Below are positions 9,028 to 17,064 of a DNA stretch of 64,000 nt, one piece after another. The stretch comes from Pedobacter yonginensis. Its GTDB lineage: Bacteria; Bacteroidota; Bacteroidia; Sphingobacteriales; Sphingobacteriaceae. Below the pieces are notes generated by a model. That model saw nothing but the letters and a program-made list of their open reading frames with translations, was not told the DNA's origin and made no database searches. Both the position numbers and the translations under genes were made by a program. Each line of letters opens with the position of its first letter. The first letter of the stretch is position 1. The stretch covers positions 62,001 through 126,000 of the forward strand of contig NZ_QGNZ01000002.1 of NCBI RefSeq assembly GCF_003173595.1, in the 5' to 3' direction.

Positions 9028-9181
9028 AAGGATTAAAGGGGAAAGGGCAAAGACTAAAGGGGAAAGACTAAAGGGGAAAGGGCAAAGACCAAAGGGGAAA
9101 GACTAAAGCGGAAAGCACAAAGGAGAAAGACTAAAGTGGAAAGACTAAAGCGGAAAGACCAAAGGGGAAAGACTAAAGGAG
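9028..9181. repeat. Heptanucleotide tandem array, 22 units, AAAGGGG/AAAGACT
   Basis: Twenty-one units beginning AAAG and one degenerate first unit can be read without a gap. The commonest units are AAAGACT and AAAGGGG, with variants AAAGGGC, AAAGCGG, AAAGTGG and AAAGGAG. The total length is 154 bp, equal to the array at 843-996, but the consensus is different. The array occupies the position where the ribosome-binding site and promoter of the leftward reductase gene should be. There are no spacers, so it is not CRISPR. Confidence 0.92.
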
Positions 9182-9261
9182 AAAGAAACTTTTGTATTCT
9201 TTTGTTTCTTTTGTGGTAAAAAAACACGTTAAACTTAGAAATAAACAAAATTCGAGCGTGT

Positions 9262-9295
9262 AAAAAAAAGCGTCCAAACTTTACGTTAGGACGCC
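9262..9295 (-). terminator. Rho-independent terminator of the lytic transglycosylase gene
   Basis: Read on the minus strand, the stem GCGTCC/GGACGC with a 13-nt loop is followed by eight T. It lies 31 nt after the stop codon of the lytic transglycosylase gene. Confidence 0.85.
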
Positions 9296-9325
9296 TTACC
9301 AAATGCTTTGTCTTTATTTTAATTG

Positions 9326-10096
9326 TTATTCAGCGTTGTAGGCCAATAACTGTTTCGGTTTATCGTAACCGTAACGTACAGGGTGCTCCATAATCTGTTT
9401 CATGGAAATTAATTTATAAACGTAGCCACCCGTTTCGCGGTTCAGCTTCATTTTATAGTAATTATCCTGATTTTGATTATTGATTTGCTTGCGAAGTCGG
9501 CCGTCGCCAACATTGTATGCCGCAGCAACCAATGTCCAGCTTTCTAAACCTTTATACATTTCTTTAATGTATTTGCAAGCTGCGATAGTTGATTTACGCA
9601 GATTGTAACGATCGTCTCTACCACCGCCAACTTTTAATCCGTACATACGGGCAGTACCTGGCATAAATTGCCAAATTCCGGCTGCGCCTTTTGGAGAAAC
9701 TCCGCCTTGCATACCCGATTCTACCAGTGCAACGTATTTAAAATCGTTTGGAATTCCATAAGCTGCCAAAATAGGTTCGATAATTGGAAACCATTCTGCT
9801 GCTTTTCTATGTAAACGATGGGTTTGCAGGTTATCATAAGAATGTGCTGCAAGGATTTTTTTCATTTTACGTTCAACTCTTTTATCGCCTAAAGGCAAGG
9901 TTTCTTTCGCAAAATTTAACTGGGCCATTAAAGAAACAGGTTCTACTTTTGAGCTTACAGTTGGGGGTATTGTAGTGTTTAATTTTTCTTCTTTTAAAAG
10001 ACTTTTTTGTGCTAAGGGCATTTGGTAAGCGAACACTTTTGCCATCATAAATAATGCTGCCATTACTACAAATGGTACTATGTGTTTCTTTAACAT
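9326..10096 (-). CDS. Lytic transglycosylase (SLT domain, MltD-like)
   Basis: 256 residues from MLKKHIVPF, which gives a proper signal peptide (hydrophobic stretch to about KVFAYQ); a GGAGGA sequence precedes this ATG closely. The SLT catalytic domain occupies roughly residues 105-230 and shows the family marks: ALVESGMQ (catalytic Glu), GAAGIWQFMPGTARMYGL, and AAAYNVGDGR. The enzyme cleaves peptidoglycan between MurNAc and GlcNAc, forming 1,6-anhydro ends, in the periplasm. No LysM repeats are present, so it is shorter than typical MltD. It has its own TAnnTTTG promoter and a clear terminator, so it is a single-gene transcript. Confidence 0.92.
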   Translation of the reverse strand: MLKKHIVPFVVMAALFMMAKVFAYQMPLAQKSLLKEEKLNTTIPPTVSSKVEPVSLMAQLNFAKETLPLGDKRVERKMKKILAAHSYDNLQTHRLHRKAAEWFPIIEPILAAYGIPNDFKYVALVESGMQGGVSPKGAAGIWQFMPGTARMYGLKVGGGRDDRYNLRKSTIAACKYIKEMYKGLESWTLVAAAYNVGDGRLRKQINNQNQDNYYKMKLNRETGGYVYKLISMKQIMEHPVRYGYDKPKQLLAYNAE

Positions 10097-10135
10097 CTTC
10101 CTCCTTTTTTTGGTGAACTTATATAAAAACGTTGG

Positions 10136-10143
10136 CAAAGGTA
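10136..10143 (-). promoter_or_regulatory. Bacteroidota -7 promoter box TACCTTTG for the lytic transglycosylase gene
   Basis: TACCTTTG on the minus strand matches TAnnTTTG exactly and lies 39 nt before the start codon, giving a leader of about 35 nt. Confidence 0.5.
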
Positions 10144-10297
10144 AAAAATAATAAGCACATTATCAAATAGTTACGAATTTAGGCTCGAAAATCAGTCTCT
10201 AAAGTGCTTTAAACGTGGATTTTAAATTTTGATTTTAACTCCGAATTTTCTATTTTAGAGGCTATTTTTTGACTCAATTTTTAAGCGCTCAATAATT

Positions 10298-10326
10298 GTA
10301 TTGTTCATCAATTTTGCCTAAATTTG
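10298..10326 (+). promoter_or_regulatory. Promoter of the pseudouridine synthase gene (TTG - N18 - TAAATTTG)
   Basis: TAAATTTG (10319-10326) matches the Bacteroidota -7 box TAnnTTTG, and a TTG triplet lies 18 nt before it, the spacing expected for the -33 element. It is 35 nt upstream of the start codon. Confidence 0.55.
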
Positions 10327-10361
10327 CAACCCGCATTTTAGGATGTGATTAAAAGCGTATC

Positions 10362-11897
10362 ATGATAAATAAAAACAACAGGAACAGTCGGGATGACAAG
10401 TCCAAACCGGGCAGCCGGAAAACAGAAGGCAGAAGCAGTTCTGCTGGGTCTGACAGAAAAAGATCAGACGAAAAAGACAGTAAATTCAAAAAATCATCCG
10501 ACTCAAGAGAAGGCTTCAGACCTAGAAGCTCAGACAACAAAGATTTCAAATCAAAATCATTCGGAGACCGAAAAGATTCAAGACCAAGAACCAGCGGACG
10601 TGACTTCAAATCGAAAGATGAAGAACCGAAAGGCTTTAAATTTGGTGATCGTGAATTCAAATCAAGAGATTCAAATTCAAAACCAGAAGAACGTAGTTAC
10701 AAGCCAAGAGAAGGTGGATCGAGAGATTATAAACCAAGAACTGGCGAGAGAGATTTTAAATCAAGAGAAGGCGGATCTAGGGACTACAAGCCGAGAACAG
10801 GAGATAGAGATTTTAAATCGAGAGATGCTAAAAGTGGAGATCGCGATTTTAAACCGAGAACAGGAGATAGGGATTTTAAACCAAGAGAAGGTGGATCAAG
10901 AGATTACAAACCAAGAACGGGAGAACGCGATTTTAAATCTAAGGATGGAGATTCGAGAGATTTTAAACCGAGAACAGGTGGATACAAAGATTTCAAATCA
11001 AGAGGAAAATCAGACGACTTTAAGCCAAGCGCTGGAAGCTCAAGAGATGTAAAACCTAGAGAGGGTGCCGATAGCAGACCTTTTAGAAATCGTGAAGAAA
11101 ACCAACCAAGAGATACTGAGTTCAATCGCCCAGAAAGAACTGTAATTGCTCCAGGTCGTAGATCAACAAATGAAGATAAAGGCCTAATCCGCCTAAATAG
11201 ATATATTTCAAATGCAGGTATTTGCTCTCGCCGCAAGGCAGATGAATTAATTGCTGCCGGCATTATTACCGTAAATGGCGAAGCCGTTACAGAATTAGGG
11301 CATAAGGTTGACCCAGCAAAAGATTTAGTACGCTATAACGGCGAACTGCTTAAACGCGAGAAAAAGGTTTATGTGTTATTAAATAAACCTAAAGATTACA
11401 TCACTACTACGGATGACCCACAAGAACGCCGTACGGTTATGCAATTGGTTGATAAAGCCAGCCGCGAACGCATTTATCCAGTTGGCCGGTTAGATCGTAA
11501 CACTACAGGTTTATTGCTAATGACCAACGATGGAGATTTAGCCGATAAACTATCCCATCCGAAAAACGGAATCACCAAAATTTATAATATTGAATTAGAT
11601 AAATCTTTATCGCAAGGTGATTTGAATAAAATTGCTTTCGGTTTAGAACTAGAAGATGGTTTGATTAAACCGGATAACATTTCTTATGTTACAGGCGGTA
11701 CCAAAAAAGAAATTGGCATTCAAATCCACAGCGGTAAGAACAGAATTGTTCGCCGTATTTTCGAACACTTGGGCTACACAGTAGAAAAACTCGATCGTGT
11801 TGTTTATGGCAACCTAACTAAAAAGGATTTACCAAGAGGAAGATGGCGCTATCTTGAAGAGCATGAGCTGATTCAGATTAAGCATCTAATTAAATAA
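10362..11897 (+). CDS. rluB: RsuA/RluB-family pseudouridine synthase with long charged repeat N-tail
   Basis: 511 residues, about twice the usual length. Residues 274-330 are an S4 RNA-binding domain (RLNRYISNAGICSRRKADEL). The catalytic domain follows, with NKPKDY and the active-site motif PVGRLDRNTTGLLL (nucleophile Asp378), then the C-terminal GKNRIVRRIFEHLGY. The enzyme isomerises a uridine in rRNA, most likely 23S rRNA as in RluB, though RsuA/RluE/RluF-type targets cannot be excluded. The first ~270 residues are low-complexity: degenerate repeats built from GDRDFKPR, GGSRDYKPRTG and FKSRE, rich in Arg, Lys, Asp, Ser and Gly, surely disordered and RNA-binding in character. Similar RG-rich tails occur on this enzyme in Bacteroidota (recall). 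It has its own promoter and terminator. Confidence 0.9.
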   Translation: MINKNNRNSRDDKSKPGSRKTEGRSSSAGSDRKRSDEKDSKFKKSSDSREGFRPRSSDNKDFKSKSFGDRKDSRPRTSGRDFKSKDEEPKGFKFGDREFKSRDSNSKPEERSYKPREGGSRDYKPRTGERDFKSREGGSRDYKPRTGDRDFKSRDAKSGDRDFKPRTGDRDFKPREGGSRDYKPRTGERDFKSKDGDSRDFKPRTGGYKDFKSRGKSDDFKPSAGSSRDVKPREGADSRPFRNREENQPRDTEFNRPERTVIAPGRRSTNEDKGLIRLNRYISNAGICSRRKADELIAAGIITVNGEAVTELGHKVDPAKDLVRYNGELLKREKKVYVLLNKPKDYITTTDDPQERRTVMQLVDKASRERIYPVGRLDRNTTGLLLMTNDGDLADKLSHPKNGITKIYNIELDKSLSQGDLNKIAFGLELEDGLIKPDNISYVTGGTKKEIGIQIHSGKNRIVRRIFEHLGYTVEKLDRVVYGNLTKKDLPRGRWRYLEEHELIQIKHLIK

Positions 11898-11904
11898 AAC
11901 ACAA

Positions 11905-11933
11905 GGGGCAATCAATTGATTAGCCCCTTTTTT
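11905..11933 (+). terminator. Rho-independent terminator after the pseudouridine synthase gene
   Basis: A GGGGC/GCCCC stem extended by AATCAATTGATT, itself nearly self-complementary, is followed by six T; it begins 8 nt after the stop codon. Confidence 0.88.
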
Positions 11934-12106
11934 ATACCCATTCAACTCAGCTATGAATGATATGCTTGTTAAACGAGATTTGGCTATACCTTAAATAGTT
12001 GTAACGAGCCTAGTCAAATTGTTTTTGGTAAGTGCCATCTCCTTTAAAAAATAATTTATTTAACGCTGATGTTTTTCCCATATTTGCTATTCAGCAACAA
12101 GTATTT

Positions 12107-13219
12107 ATGAAAAAGTATTTCTTAACCCTACTCACCTTAACCTTATCTGCATTGGCATTTTCGCAACAAAGTAACTATAACCTGCTCATCGGCACCTACA
12201 CTAGCGGAGGTAAAAGCGAGGGGATTTATGCTTATAATTTCAACACGCAAACTGCGAAAACGAAATTGAAAACCGTAACTAAAGGTGTGGAAAACCCTAG
12301 TTATCTGGCAATTTCGCCAGATGGGAAATTTGCTTATGCCGTTAATGAAACCGGAAATGCAAGCTCCGTTAGCGCATTCAAATACAATCCTGTTTCTGGC
12401 GCATTAATTTTTTTAAACAAGGTAAATAGTGAAGGCAATGACCCCTGCTACATTACAGTAGATGATAAAAATGTAATTGTTGCGAATTATAGCGGTGGTA
12501 GTTTGGCGGTATTTAATCGCAAAGCAGATGGCTCAATAACGGATGCCGTTCAGGTAATTAAACACAGTGGGAAAAGCATCGATCCAAAAGGAAGGCAAGA
12601 ATCTGCTCATGTTCACATGACTAAATTTACCCCAGATCATCAATATTTAATATCCAATGATTTGGGCGAGGATCAGGTTTACATTTACAAATATAACCCA
12701 GCAAATAAAACAGACATTTTGAGTTTAAAAAATGTGCTTAAAACAAATGCTGGAACGGGTCCGAGACACATCACCTTCTCTCCTAACGGAAAATTTGCTT
12801 ATTTGGCTCACGAATTTAATGGGTCTGTAACCGCTTTCTCATACTCCAGCGGAAGCTTGAAAAAGATTCAGGAGATTGGAACCGTTGCAAAAAATTTTGA
12901 AGGGAAAATAGATGGTGCAGATATTCATGTTTCGGCAGATGGCAAATTTCTCTATGAAAGCAACCGCGGGGATGCAAATACAATAACCGTATTTTCCATT
13001 TCACCGAAAGGCCTACTGAAACTTGTAGAGCGGGTAAGTACTTTGGGAAAAGGGCCGAGGAATTTTTCTATTGACCCAAGCGGAAGGTTTTTATTAGTGG
13101 CACATCAATATACGGATGAAGTTGTCATCTTCAATCGAAATAAACTAACAGGGAGATTAACAGACAGCGGAGAAAGAATTAAGGTGGGCGCCCCCGTTTG
13201 CTTAGTTTTTACTAGATAA
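12107..13219 (+). CDS. Secreted lactonase-family seven-bladed beta-propeller (6-phosphogluconolactonase-like)
   Basis: 370 residues from MKKYFLTLL, which opens a signal peptide ending near SALAFSQ; an in-frame upstream start would bury it. The mature protein is a lactonase-family beta-propeller: GTYTSGGKSEGIYAY at the start, repeated blade signatures of the SPDGKFAYAVNE, SPNGKFAYLAHE and DPSGRFLLVAHQ type, and the ESAHVHM segment carrying conserved acidic and His residues. Cytosolic members (YbhE/Pgl) hydrolyse 6-phosphogluconolactone; the export signal here makes a periplasmic or extracellular sugar-lactone substrate more likely. It is monocistronic, downstream of the terminator of the pseudouridine synthase gene. 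Family is certain, substrate unknown. Confidence 0.88.
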   Translation: MKKYFLTLLTLTLSALAFSQQSNYNLLIGTYTSGGKSEGIYAYNFNTQTAKTKLKTVTKGVENPSYLAISPDGKFAYAVNETGNASSVSAFKYNPVSGALIFLNKVNSEGNDPCYITVDDKNVIVANYSGGSLAVFNRKADGSITDAVQVIKHSGKSIDPKGRQESAHVHMTKFTPDHQYLISNDLGEDQVYIYKYNPANKTDILSLKNVLKTNAGTGPRHITFSPNGKFAYLAHEFNGSVTAFSYSSGSLKKIQEIGTVAKNFEGKIDGADIHVSADGKFLYESNRGDANTITVFSISPKGLLKLVERVSTLGKGPRNFSIDPSGRFLLVAHQYTDEVVIFNRNKLTGRLTDSGERIKVGAPVCLVFTR

Positions 13220-13561
13220 GATAAATTCTAGTTAGAGTTGTTAATTCGCAGTAAATCGAAGGATTGGAGGTGATGTCGAACAGATCTTCTACATTCGTTC
13301 TCACCTATACGAAACAATTACAACTATTTTGTGGTACGTGGAGACACGTACCATGGCCGCTGAACGTAGCTACAGGCATCCAAGCAAAAAAAATCCTAAT
13401 CAGAATATTTTCAAATGAACTGCCTTGGTTCGTGGCTTCACGAAACAATAAACACATTCTCGCCTTGTACTCCGTCAAGAGCCATACCATACCTGCTTAC
13501 TACAGCAAACTGCATTTACCCAAACCATTGCAGTGGTCGGAATATTTTCAATTCCAATGTA

Positions 13562-13589
13562 AAAGACCTGCTTTTTTGAGCAGGTCTTT
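13562..13589 (-). terminator. Duplicate copy of the DnaJ-KTSC terminator hairpin
   Basis: A 10-bp stem AAAGACCTGC/GCAGGTCTTT with loop TTTTTTGA, identical in structure to the hairpin at 13894-13921; it follows the duplicated gene tail and ends no visible gene. Confidence 0.7.
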
Positions 13590-13597
13590 CAAATATT

Positions 13598-13645
13598 TTA
13601 AGCGGTTTCAGCCACTCTAGCTACATTTCTATACGGAAATTCGCT
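13598..13645 (-). pseudogene. Orphan copy of the last 15 codons of the DnaJ-KTSC gene
   Basis: Minus-strand codons read SEFPYRNVARVAETA then stop, identical in protein sequence to the C-terminus of the gene at 13930-14376. The DNA differs only at two third-codon positions (GTA/GTT and ACC/ACA), both synonymous. Upstream of these codons the similarity to the gene ends, so no start or body is present. It is followed by its own copy of the terminator. Confidence 0.8.
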
Positions 13646-13893
13646 ACAATTATTTTCACTTTGTGGTAGGTGGAGACACGTACCATGGCCGCTGAAGGTA
13701 GCTACAGGCATCCAAGCAAAAAAATCCTGATCAGAATAATTTTCAAATGAACCGCCTTGGTTCGTGTCTTCACGAAACAATAAAAACATTCTCGCCTTGT
13801 ACTACATCGAGATACATACCATACCGCCTTACTACAGCAAACTGCATTTACCCAAACCATTGCAGTGGTCGGAGTATTTTCAATTCCAATAAA

Positions 13894-13921
13894 AAAGACC
13901 TGCTTTTTTGAGCAGGTCTTT
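13894..13921 (-). terminator. Terminator of the DnaJ-KTSC gene
   Basis: Stem AAAGACCTGC/GCAGGTCTTT, loop of 8 nt; on the minus strand the right arm runs into a T tract. It begins 8 nt after the stop codon. Confidence 0.85.
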
Positions 13922-13929
13922 CAAATATT

Positions 13930-14376
13930 TTAAGCTGTTTCAGCCACTCTAGCAACATTTCTATACGGAAATTCGCTAAAAATATGCCTTCTGGCAAAAC
14001 GGCCTGGCGAATCTGCATTCACTAATTTCACATAAATCGCTCTCGGAACATCGAAGTATTCATAGCTGCTTCCATCAAAAAAAGTAACATTAAGTACTTG
14101 CTGTTTAAATTCGAAATCCTGAATGTTAGAATTGGTAATGGTTTGAGTATAAGTCTCAAGATTTTGTTCACGGGTTTCTGGTGCAATGCTCACTAAAAAA
14201 TGATATGCCTCGATGATCTCTTTACTTCTTGCTTCTGCATCCAAACGCTCTTCTTCTTGCTGAAATTTATCTGGGTGACAGTCTTTCATCAATGTGCGGT
14301 AAACTGTTTTAAGCTCTTTTAGTTCAGCATTTTTATCAACGTTCAAAAGCTTTCTGTAATCAACTATTTTCTTCAT
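13930..14376 (-). CDS. J-domain protein with C-terminal KTSC domain
   Basis: 148 residues from MKKIVDYRKLL; in-frame codons further upstream look non-coding. Residues 5-65 form a J domain with the HPD signature in KDCHPDKF, which stimulates the ATPase of DnaK-type chaperones. The C-terminal ~60 residues (from VLNVTFFDGSSYEYFDVP to the end) match the KTSC domain, a small module named for its presence in lysyl-tRNA synthetases and found in stand-alone proteins of unknown role. There is no signal peptide. The gene stands alone between the duplicated repeat region and bshA. The short C-terminal peptide SEFPYRNVARVAETA recurs as an orphan fragment downstream. Domain calls are good; the cellular role is unknown. 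Confidence 0.85.
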   Translation of the reverse strand: MKKIVDYRKLLNVDKNAELKELKTVYRTLMKDCHPDKFQQEEERLDAEARSKEIIEAYHFLVSIAPETREQNLETYTQTITNSNIQDFEFKQQVLNVTFFDGSSYEYFDVPRAIYVKLVNADSPGRFARRHIFSEFPYRNVARVAETA

Positions 14377-14519
14377 CTGGCAATCTTTTTTTTTAATTTG
14401 ATGATCAGATTGCAATTGTTATGTGCTCATAATGAGCTCACAATCTTTTCAAGGCCGCAAAGATACGATTTATAATCATTTGATTTTGAGAAAGTTTCAA
14501 ATTTAATATTATGGTAATG

Positions 14520-14549
14520 TGGCATCTATTTTTAAAATAAAAGATGCCA
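14520..14549. terminator. Hairpin downstream of bshA, possible terminator
   Basis: TGGCATCT/AGATGCCA with an AT-rich inner part that is also largely self-complementary. There is no T tract right after the stem, so its role as a terminator for bshA is uncertain. Confidence 0.35.
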
Positions 14550-14664
14550 TATCATAATTCATCTGGCCTTTGAGGTTGCCAAATTATATTCTTGTAAACG
14601 ATTAACTTTGTTGCTAAAATTACTTTTGATTAATGAAACTGCCTGTTTATGAATTCGATAACTT

Positions 14665-15807
14665 TTAATATCCTGGCTGAAGTGATTTTTCGATAACCTG
14701 CTTATAATATTCAACGTAAGATGGTAAAATCTTCTTCAAATCGAAATCTTTAGCTCTTTCATAAGCATTGTCTTTAAATTGCTTAAGCGTTTCGTCGTCT
14801 TTTAGTATTTCTATCGCATGCGCTGCCATTCCATCCACATCGCCAACATCATCTAAAAATCCACAGAACCCATGAACGTTAAGTTCTGGCAAACCACCTG
14901 CATTGGTGGAAATAACTGGAACTTTACAAGCCATTGCCTCTAAAGCTGCTAGTCCGAAACTTTCTGATTCAGATGGAATTAAAAATAAATCAGATACGGA
15001 TAGAATTTCTTCAATTGCATCTTGCTTACCCAGAAAGCGAACACTATCGCAAATATTTAAGGTACGGCAAAGTTGTTCATCGTAAGCACGCTCTGGCCCA
15101 TCTCCTACCATTAATAATTTGGAAGGAATTACAGATTGTACTTTTTCGAAAATTCTAATTACATCGGCAGTTCTTTTCACCTTACGGAAATTACTGGTAT
15201 GAATTAAAATTCGTTCGTTGTTGGGCGCTATCGCTTTCTTAAAGTGATCTTTAGCTTGTAAACTAAAACGGTTAAAATCTATAAAATTTGGTATAACCTT
15301 TATGTCTTTTGTGATTTCAAAGTGGTTATACGTATCATCTTTCAAATCTTGAGATACGGTTGTTACGCCATCACTTTGATTTATAGAAAAGGTAACAACA
15401 GGTTTGTAGGTTGGGTCTTTCCCCACCAAGGTGATGTCTGTTCCGTGTAAGGTAGTAACCACGGGAATGTGAATGCCGTAACTTGCGAGGATCTGTTTTG
15501 CCATAAAAGCCGCAGATGCATGTGGAATAGCATAATGCACATGCAAAACATCCAGTTGCTCAAAACGTACAACATCTACCAATTTACTCGCCAACGCCGA
15601 TTCGTAGGGCGCGTAATCAAACAAAGGATAGTCTCTAACCGACACTTCATGATAAAATAAGTTGGCGGAGAAAAAATCTAACCGGGCAGGTTGGCTATAG
15701 GTAATAAAGTGAACTTGGTGACCTTCGTTAGCAAGTGCCTTACCAAGTTCTGTTGCAACTACTCCACTACCGCCAAAGGTGGGGTAGCAAACAATTCCTA
15801 TCTTCAT
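14665..15807 (-). CDS. bshA: N-acetyl-alpha-D-glucosaminyl L-malate synthase (bacillithiol step 1)
   Basis: 380-residue GT4 glycosyltransferase that joins UDP-GlcNAc and L-malate, the first step of bacillithiol synthesis. Marks: MKIGIVCYPTFGGSGVVA at the N-terminus, ARLDFF, HVHYAIPHASAA, TTLHGTDITLVG, and the C-terminal nucleotide-sugar site with PSESESFGLAALEAM (EX7E). These segments are those of BshA rather than of a generic glycosyltransferase. Length is normal and the protein is cytoplasmic. bshB and bshC are not in the window; in Bacteroidota they are usually unlinked. It supports a bacillithiol-based thiol pool, consistent with the MsrA and persulfide-dioxygenase-like genes nearby. A TAnnTTTG box lies 22 nt before the start. 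Confidence 0.94.
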   Translation of the reverse strand: MKIGIVCYPTFGGSGVVATELGKALANEGHQVHFITYSQPARLDFFSANLFYHEVSVRDYPLFDYAPYESALASKLVDVVRFEQLDVLHVHYAIPHASAAFMAKQILASYGIHIPVVTTLHGTDITLVGKDPTYKPVVTFSINQSDGVTTVSQDLKDDTYNHFEITKDIKVIPNFIDFNRFSLQAKDHFKKAIAPNNERILIHTSNFRKVKRTADVIRIFEKVQSVIPSKLLMVGDGPERAYDEQLCRTLNICDSVRFLGKQDAIEEILSVSDLFLIPSESESFGLAALEAMACKVPVISTNAGGLPELNVHGFCGFLDDVGDVDGMAAHAIEILKDDETLKQFKDNAYERAKDFDLKKILPSYVEYYKQVIEKSLQPGY

Positions 15808-15829
15808 TTATAAATGTATTGTTGTTACG

Positions 15830-15837
15830 CAAATGTA
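15830..15837 (-). promoter_or_regulatory. -7 promoter box TACATTTG of bshA
   Basis: Exact TAnnTTTG match on the minus strand, 22 nt before the bshA ATG. Confidence 0.55.
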
Positions 15838-15912
15838 GCCCATTTATATCTAATTTACGTGTAAGGCAATTGCAATAAAAACCATGATGGATTTGGATTG
15901 AAAAAACTTTAA

Positions 15913-16323
15913 TCAACAGATATTTTCTTCCATCAATAAAACTTGTTTGAATTGAAGTATTTCTTCATAAAAATTGATGGTTAAACCCAATTTTGGTTTT
16001 GTTACAACAAGTTGTTCAAGTACATCAACATAGCCATTCTTCAATCTTTCTGGTATGGATCTTACCTCAACTATGATTTGATCGTCAATTACAAAATCTG
16101 CAGAAAATTGTTGATCCATAATCAACCCGTTAAAGTTTAAGCCAAATCTCTTTTCTCTCTCAAAAGACATTCTTCTTGATTTTAATCGCTTGCTAAATGC
16201 TTCTTTGTAGGAAGAGTCGTCGAAACCACTGCCTAGAGATTTGTGCACGTCCATCGCAATTTCTATAATCTCATTGCAAGCCGCACTTAAGGGATATCGA
16301 TTGAGTGATGTTTGATGTAACAT
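15913..16323 (-). CDS. GxxExxY-family protein
   Basis: 136 residues. It belongs to the GxxExxY family (PF13366), small proteins common in Bacteroidota with a PD-(D/E)xK-like fold core. Recognisable parts are AMDVHKSLGSGF, SYKEAF, FEREKRF, ADFVIDDQIIVEVRSI and the C-terminal LGLTINFYEEILQFK. The naming motif is degenerate: where relatives have G-x-x-E-S-x-Y this one reads GFDDSSY, with Asp for Glu, and the usual K of EVKS is R. The function of the family is not established; nuclease-like folds have been proposed. It stands alone, with no mobile genes beside it. Confidence 0.8.
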   Translation of the reverse strand: MLHQTSLNRYPLSAACNEIIEIAMDVHKSLGSGFDDSSYKEAFSKRLKSRRMSFEREKRFGLNFNGLIMDQQFSADFVIDDQIIVEVRSIPERLKNGYVDVLEQLVVTKPKLGLTINFYEEILQFKQVLLMEENIC

Positions 16324-16572
16324 TGCCTGATTAATTGTGTTGTGAGATTAATAAAGAATTTTCACATATCCTTAGGCTATAAGGTTGAGCAAATACAGAG
16401 AGCGGTGCTAAAACTGAGATTAGGATAACGATCAAGTTCTTAATATAATCCAACTGCAGATTACAATTCAATTAATATGCCTGTTAAAAAAAGGCTTTTA
16501 ACAACAACATTAGATGGGTGGGATTACTACGGGAATTAATTTGTAGAAATTCGGGGAAATATAACCCCGTTG

Positions 16573-17064
16573 TTATGATTTTAAATTCCTCATTTCTTCT
16601 TTGATTACCAAAAACAATTCATTCGGGCGTTGTGTGCCAATGAAATATTCTAATCCATCTCGATCTGTTAAAACCACTGCATCTTTACCTGAGGAGTAAA
16701 AGCGGATGGTACCTTTGGTATGGAGATTATAAACGGGGTTATTAAAAAAATATCGACTATAGGTGGCTTTTCGAACATCAACAATACTGTTTAAGTCTAT
16801 TTTAACACGCTTAGTTGTCCATAAACCATCTAAGATTAAACTCTTGTTATCCACCACAATTTTGTATTGTATAAGGAAAAGCAACAGCATTGAAACGCCG
16901 ATAATTCCGAAACCGACAACCAAAAATAAATCTTGCGTATTGTCTCGGTCGCGTTCATAAACATAGGCAGCAAAGCAAAAGGCCGCCATAATAAGCCTAA
17001 TGAAAATGCGAACATAATCACGACCAATGTATTGTTTTTCGATATACGCGTATCTGCTTTCCAC
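16573..17064 (-). CDS. Small membrane protein, PH-like C-terminal domain, unknown function
   Basis: 163 residues. I do not recognise a named family. Two hydrophobic segments (about residues 21-35 and 45-68) form a hairpin in the membrane, and the remaining ~95 residues (from IQYKIVVDNKSLIL) look like the small beta-rich PH-like domain of membrane proteins of the YdbT/DUF2244 kind. The start is GTG, immediately abutting the TAA of tilS (TAAGTG, no gap), so translation is probably coupled to tilS; no ATG is available nearby. The role cannot be predicted. Confidence 0.75.
   Translation of the reverse strand: MESRYAYIEKQYIGRDYVRIFIRLIMAAFCFAAYVYERDRDNTQDLFLVVGFGIIGVSMLLLFLIQYKIVVDNKSLILDGLWTTKRVKIDLNSIVDVRKATYSRYFFNNPVYNLHTKGTIRFYSSGKDAVVLTDRDGLEYFIGTQRPNELFLVIKEEMRNLKS

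Larger units (their letters stand above)
13331..13977. repeat. Tandem duplication, two ~315-bp copies at 332-bp spacing, including a gene 3' end
   Basis: Copy 1 is about 13331-13645 and copy 2 about 13663-13977; matching landmarks are offset by exactly 332 bp and identity is high by eye. Each copy contains a perfect or near-perfect hairpin ggtacgtg-gaga-cacgtacc, a TTCGTG-TCTT-CACGAA type hairpin, the AAAGACCTGC/GCAGGTCTTT terminator, and the last 15 codons plus stop of the DnaJ-KTSC gene. The copy-2 tail is the true gene end. Further left, near 13286-13312, weaker similarity (ctacatt...ctatacg) suggests a third, decayed copy. Confidence 0.9.

Noticed and set aside
843..9181. Possible CRISPR arrays at the two heptamer tracts
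   Set aside because: Units are contiguous 7-mers without spacers; no cas genes.
9054..9302. Minus-strand open frame of 82 codons with repeated SPLVF-type peptide
   Set aside because: It is the translation of the heptamer array (21-nt period) and of its flank; not a gene.
10393..11052. A 219-codon open frame in frame +2 relative to the pseudouridine synthase
   Set aside because: It arises from the repeat-rich low-complexity DNA of the real gene; composition is Gln/Glu/Asn/Ile repeats with no start signal or family.
13331..13977. Insertion sequence or composite transposon at the tandem repeat
   Set aside because: No transposase frame, no target-site duplication or terminal inverted repeats spanning the copies.
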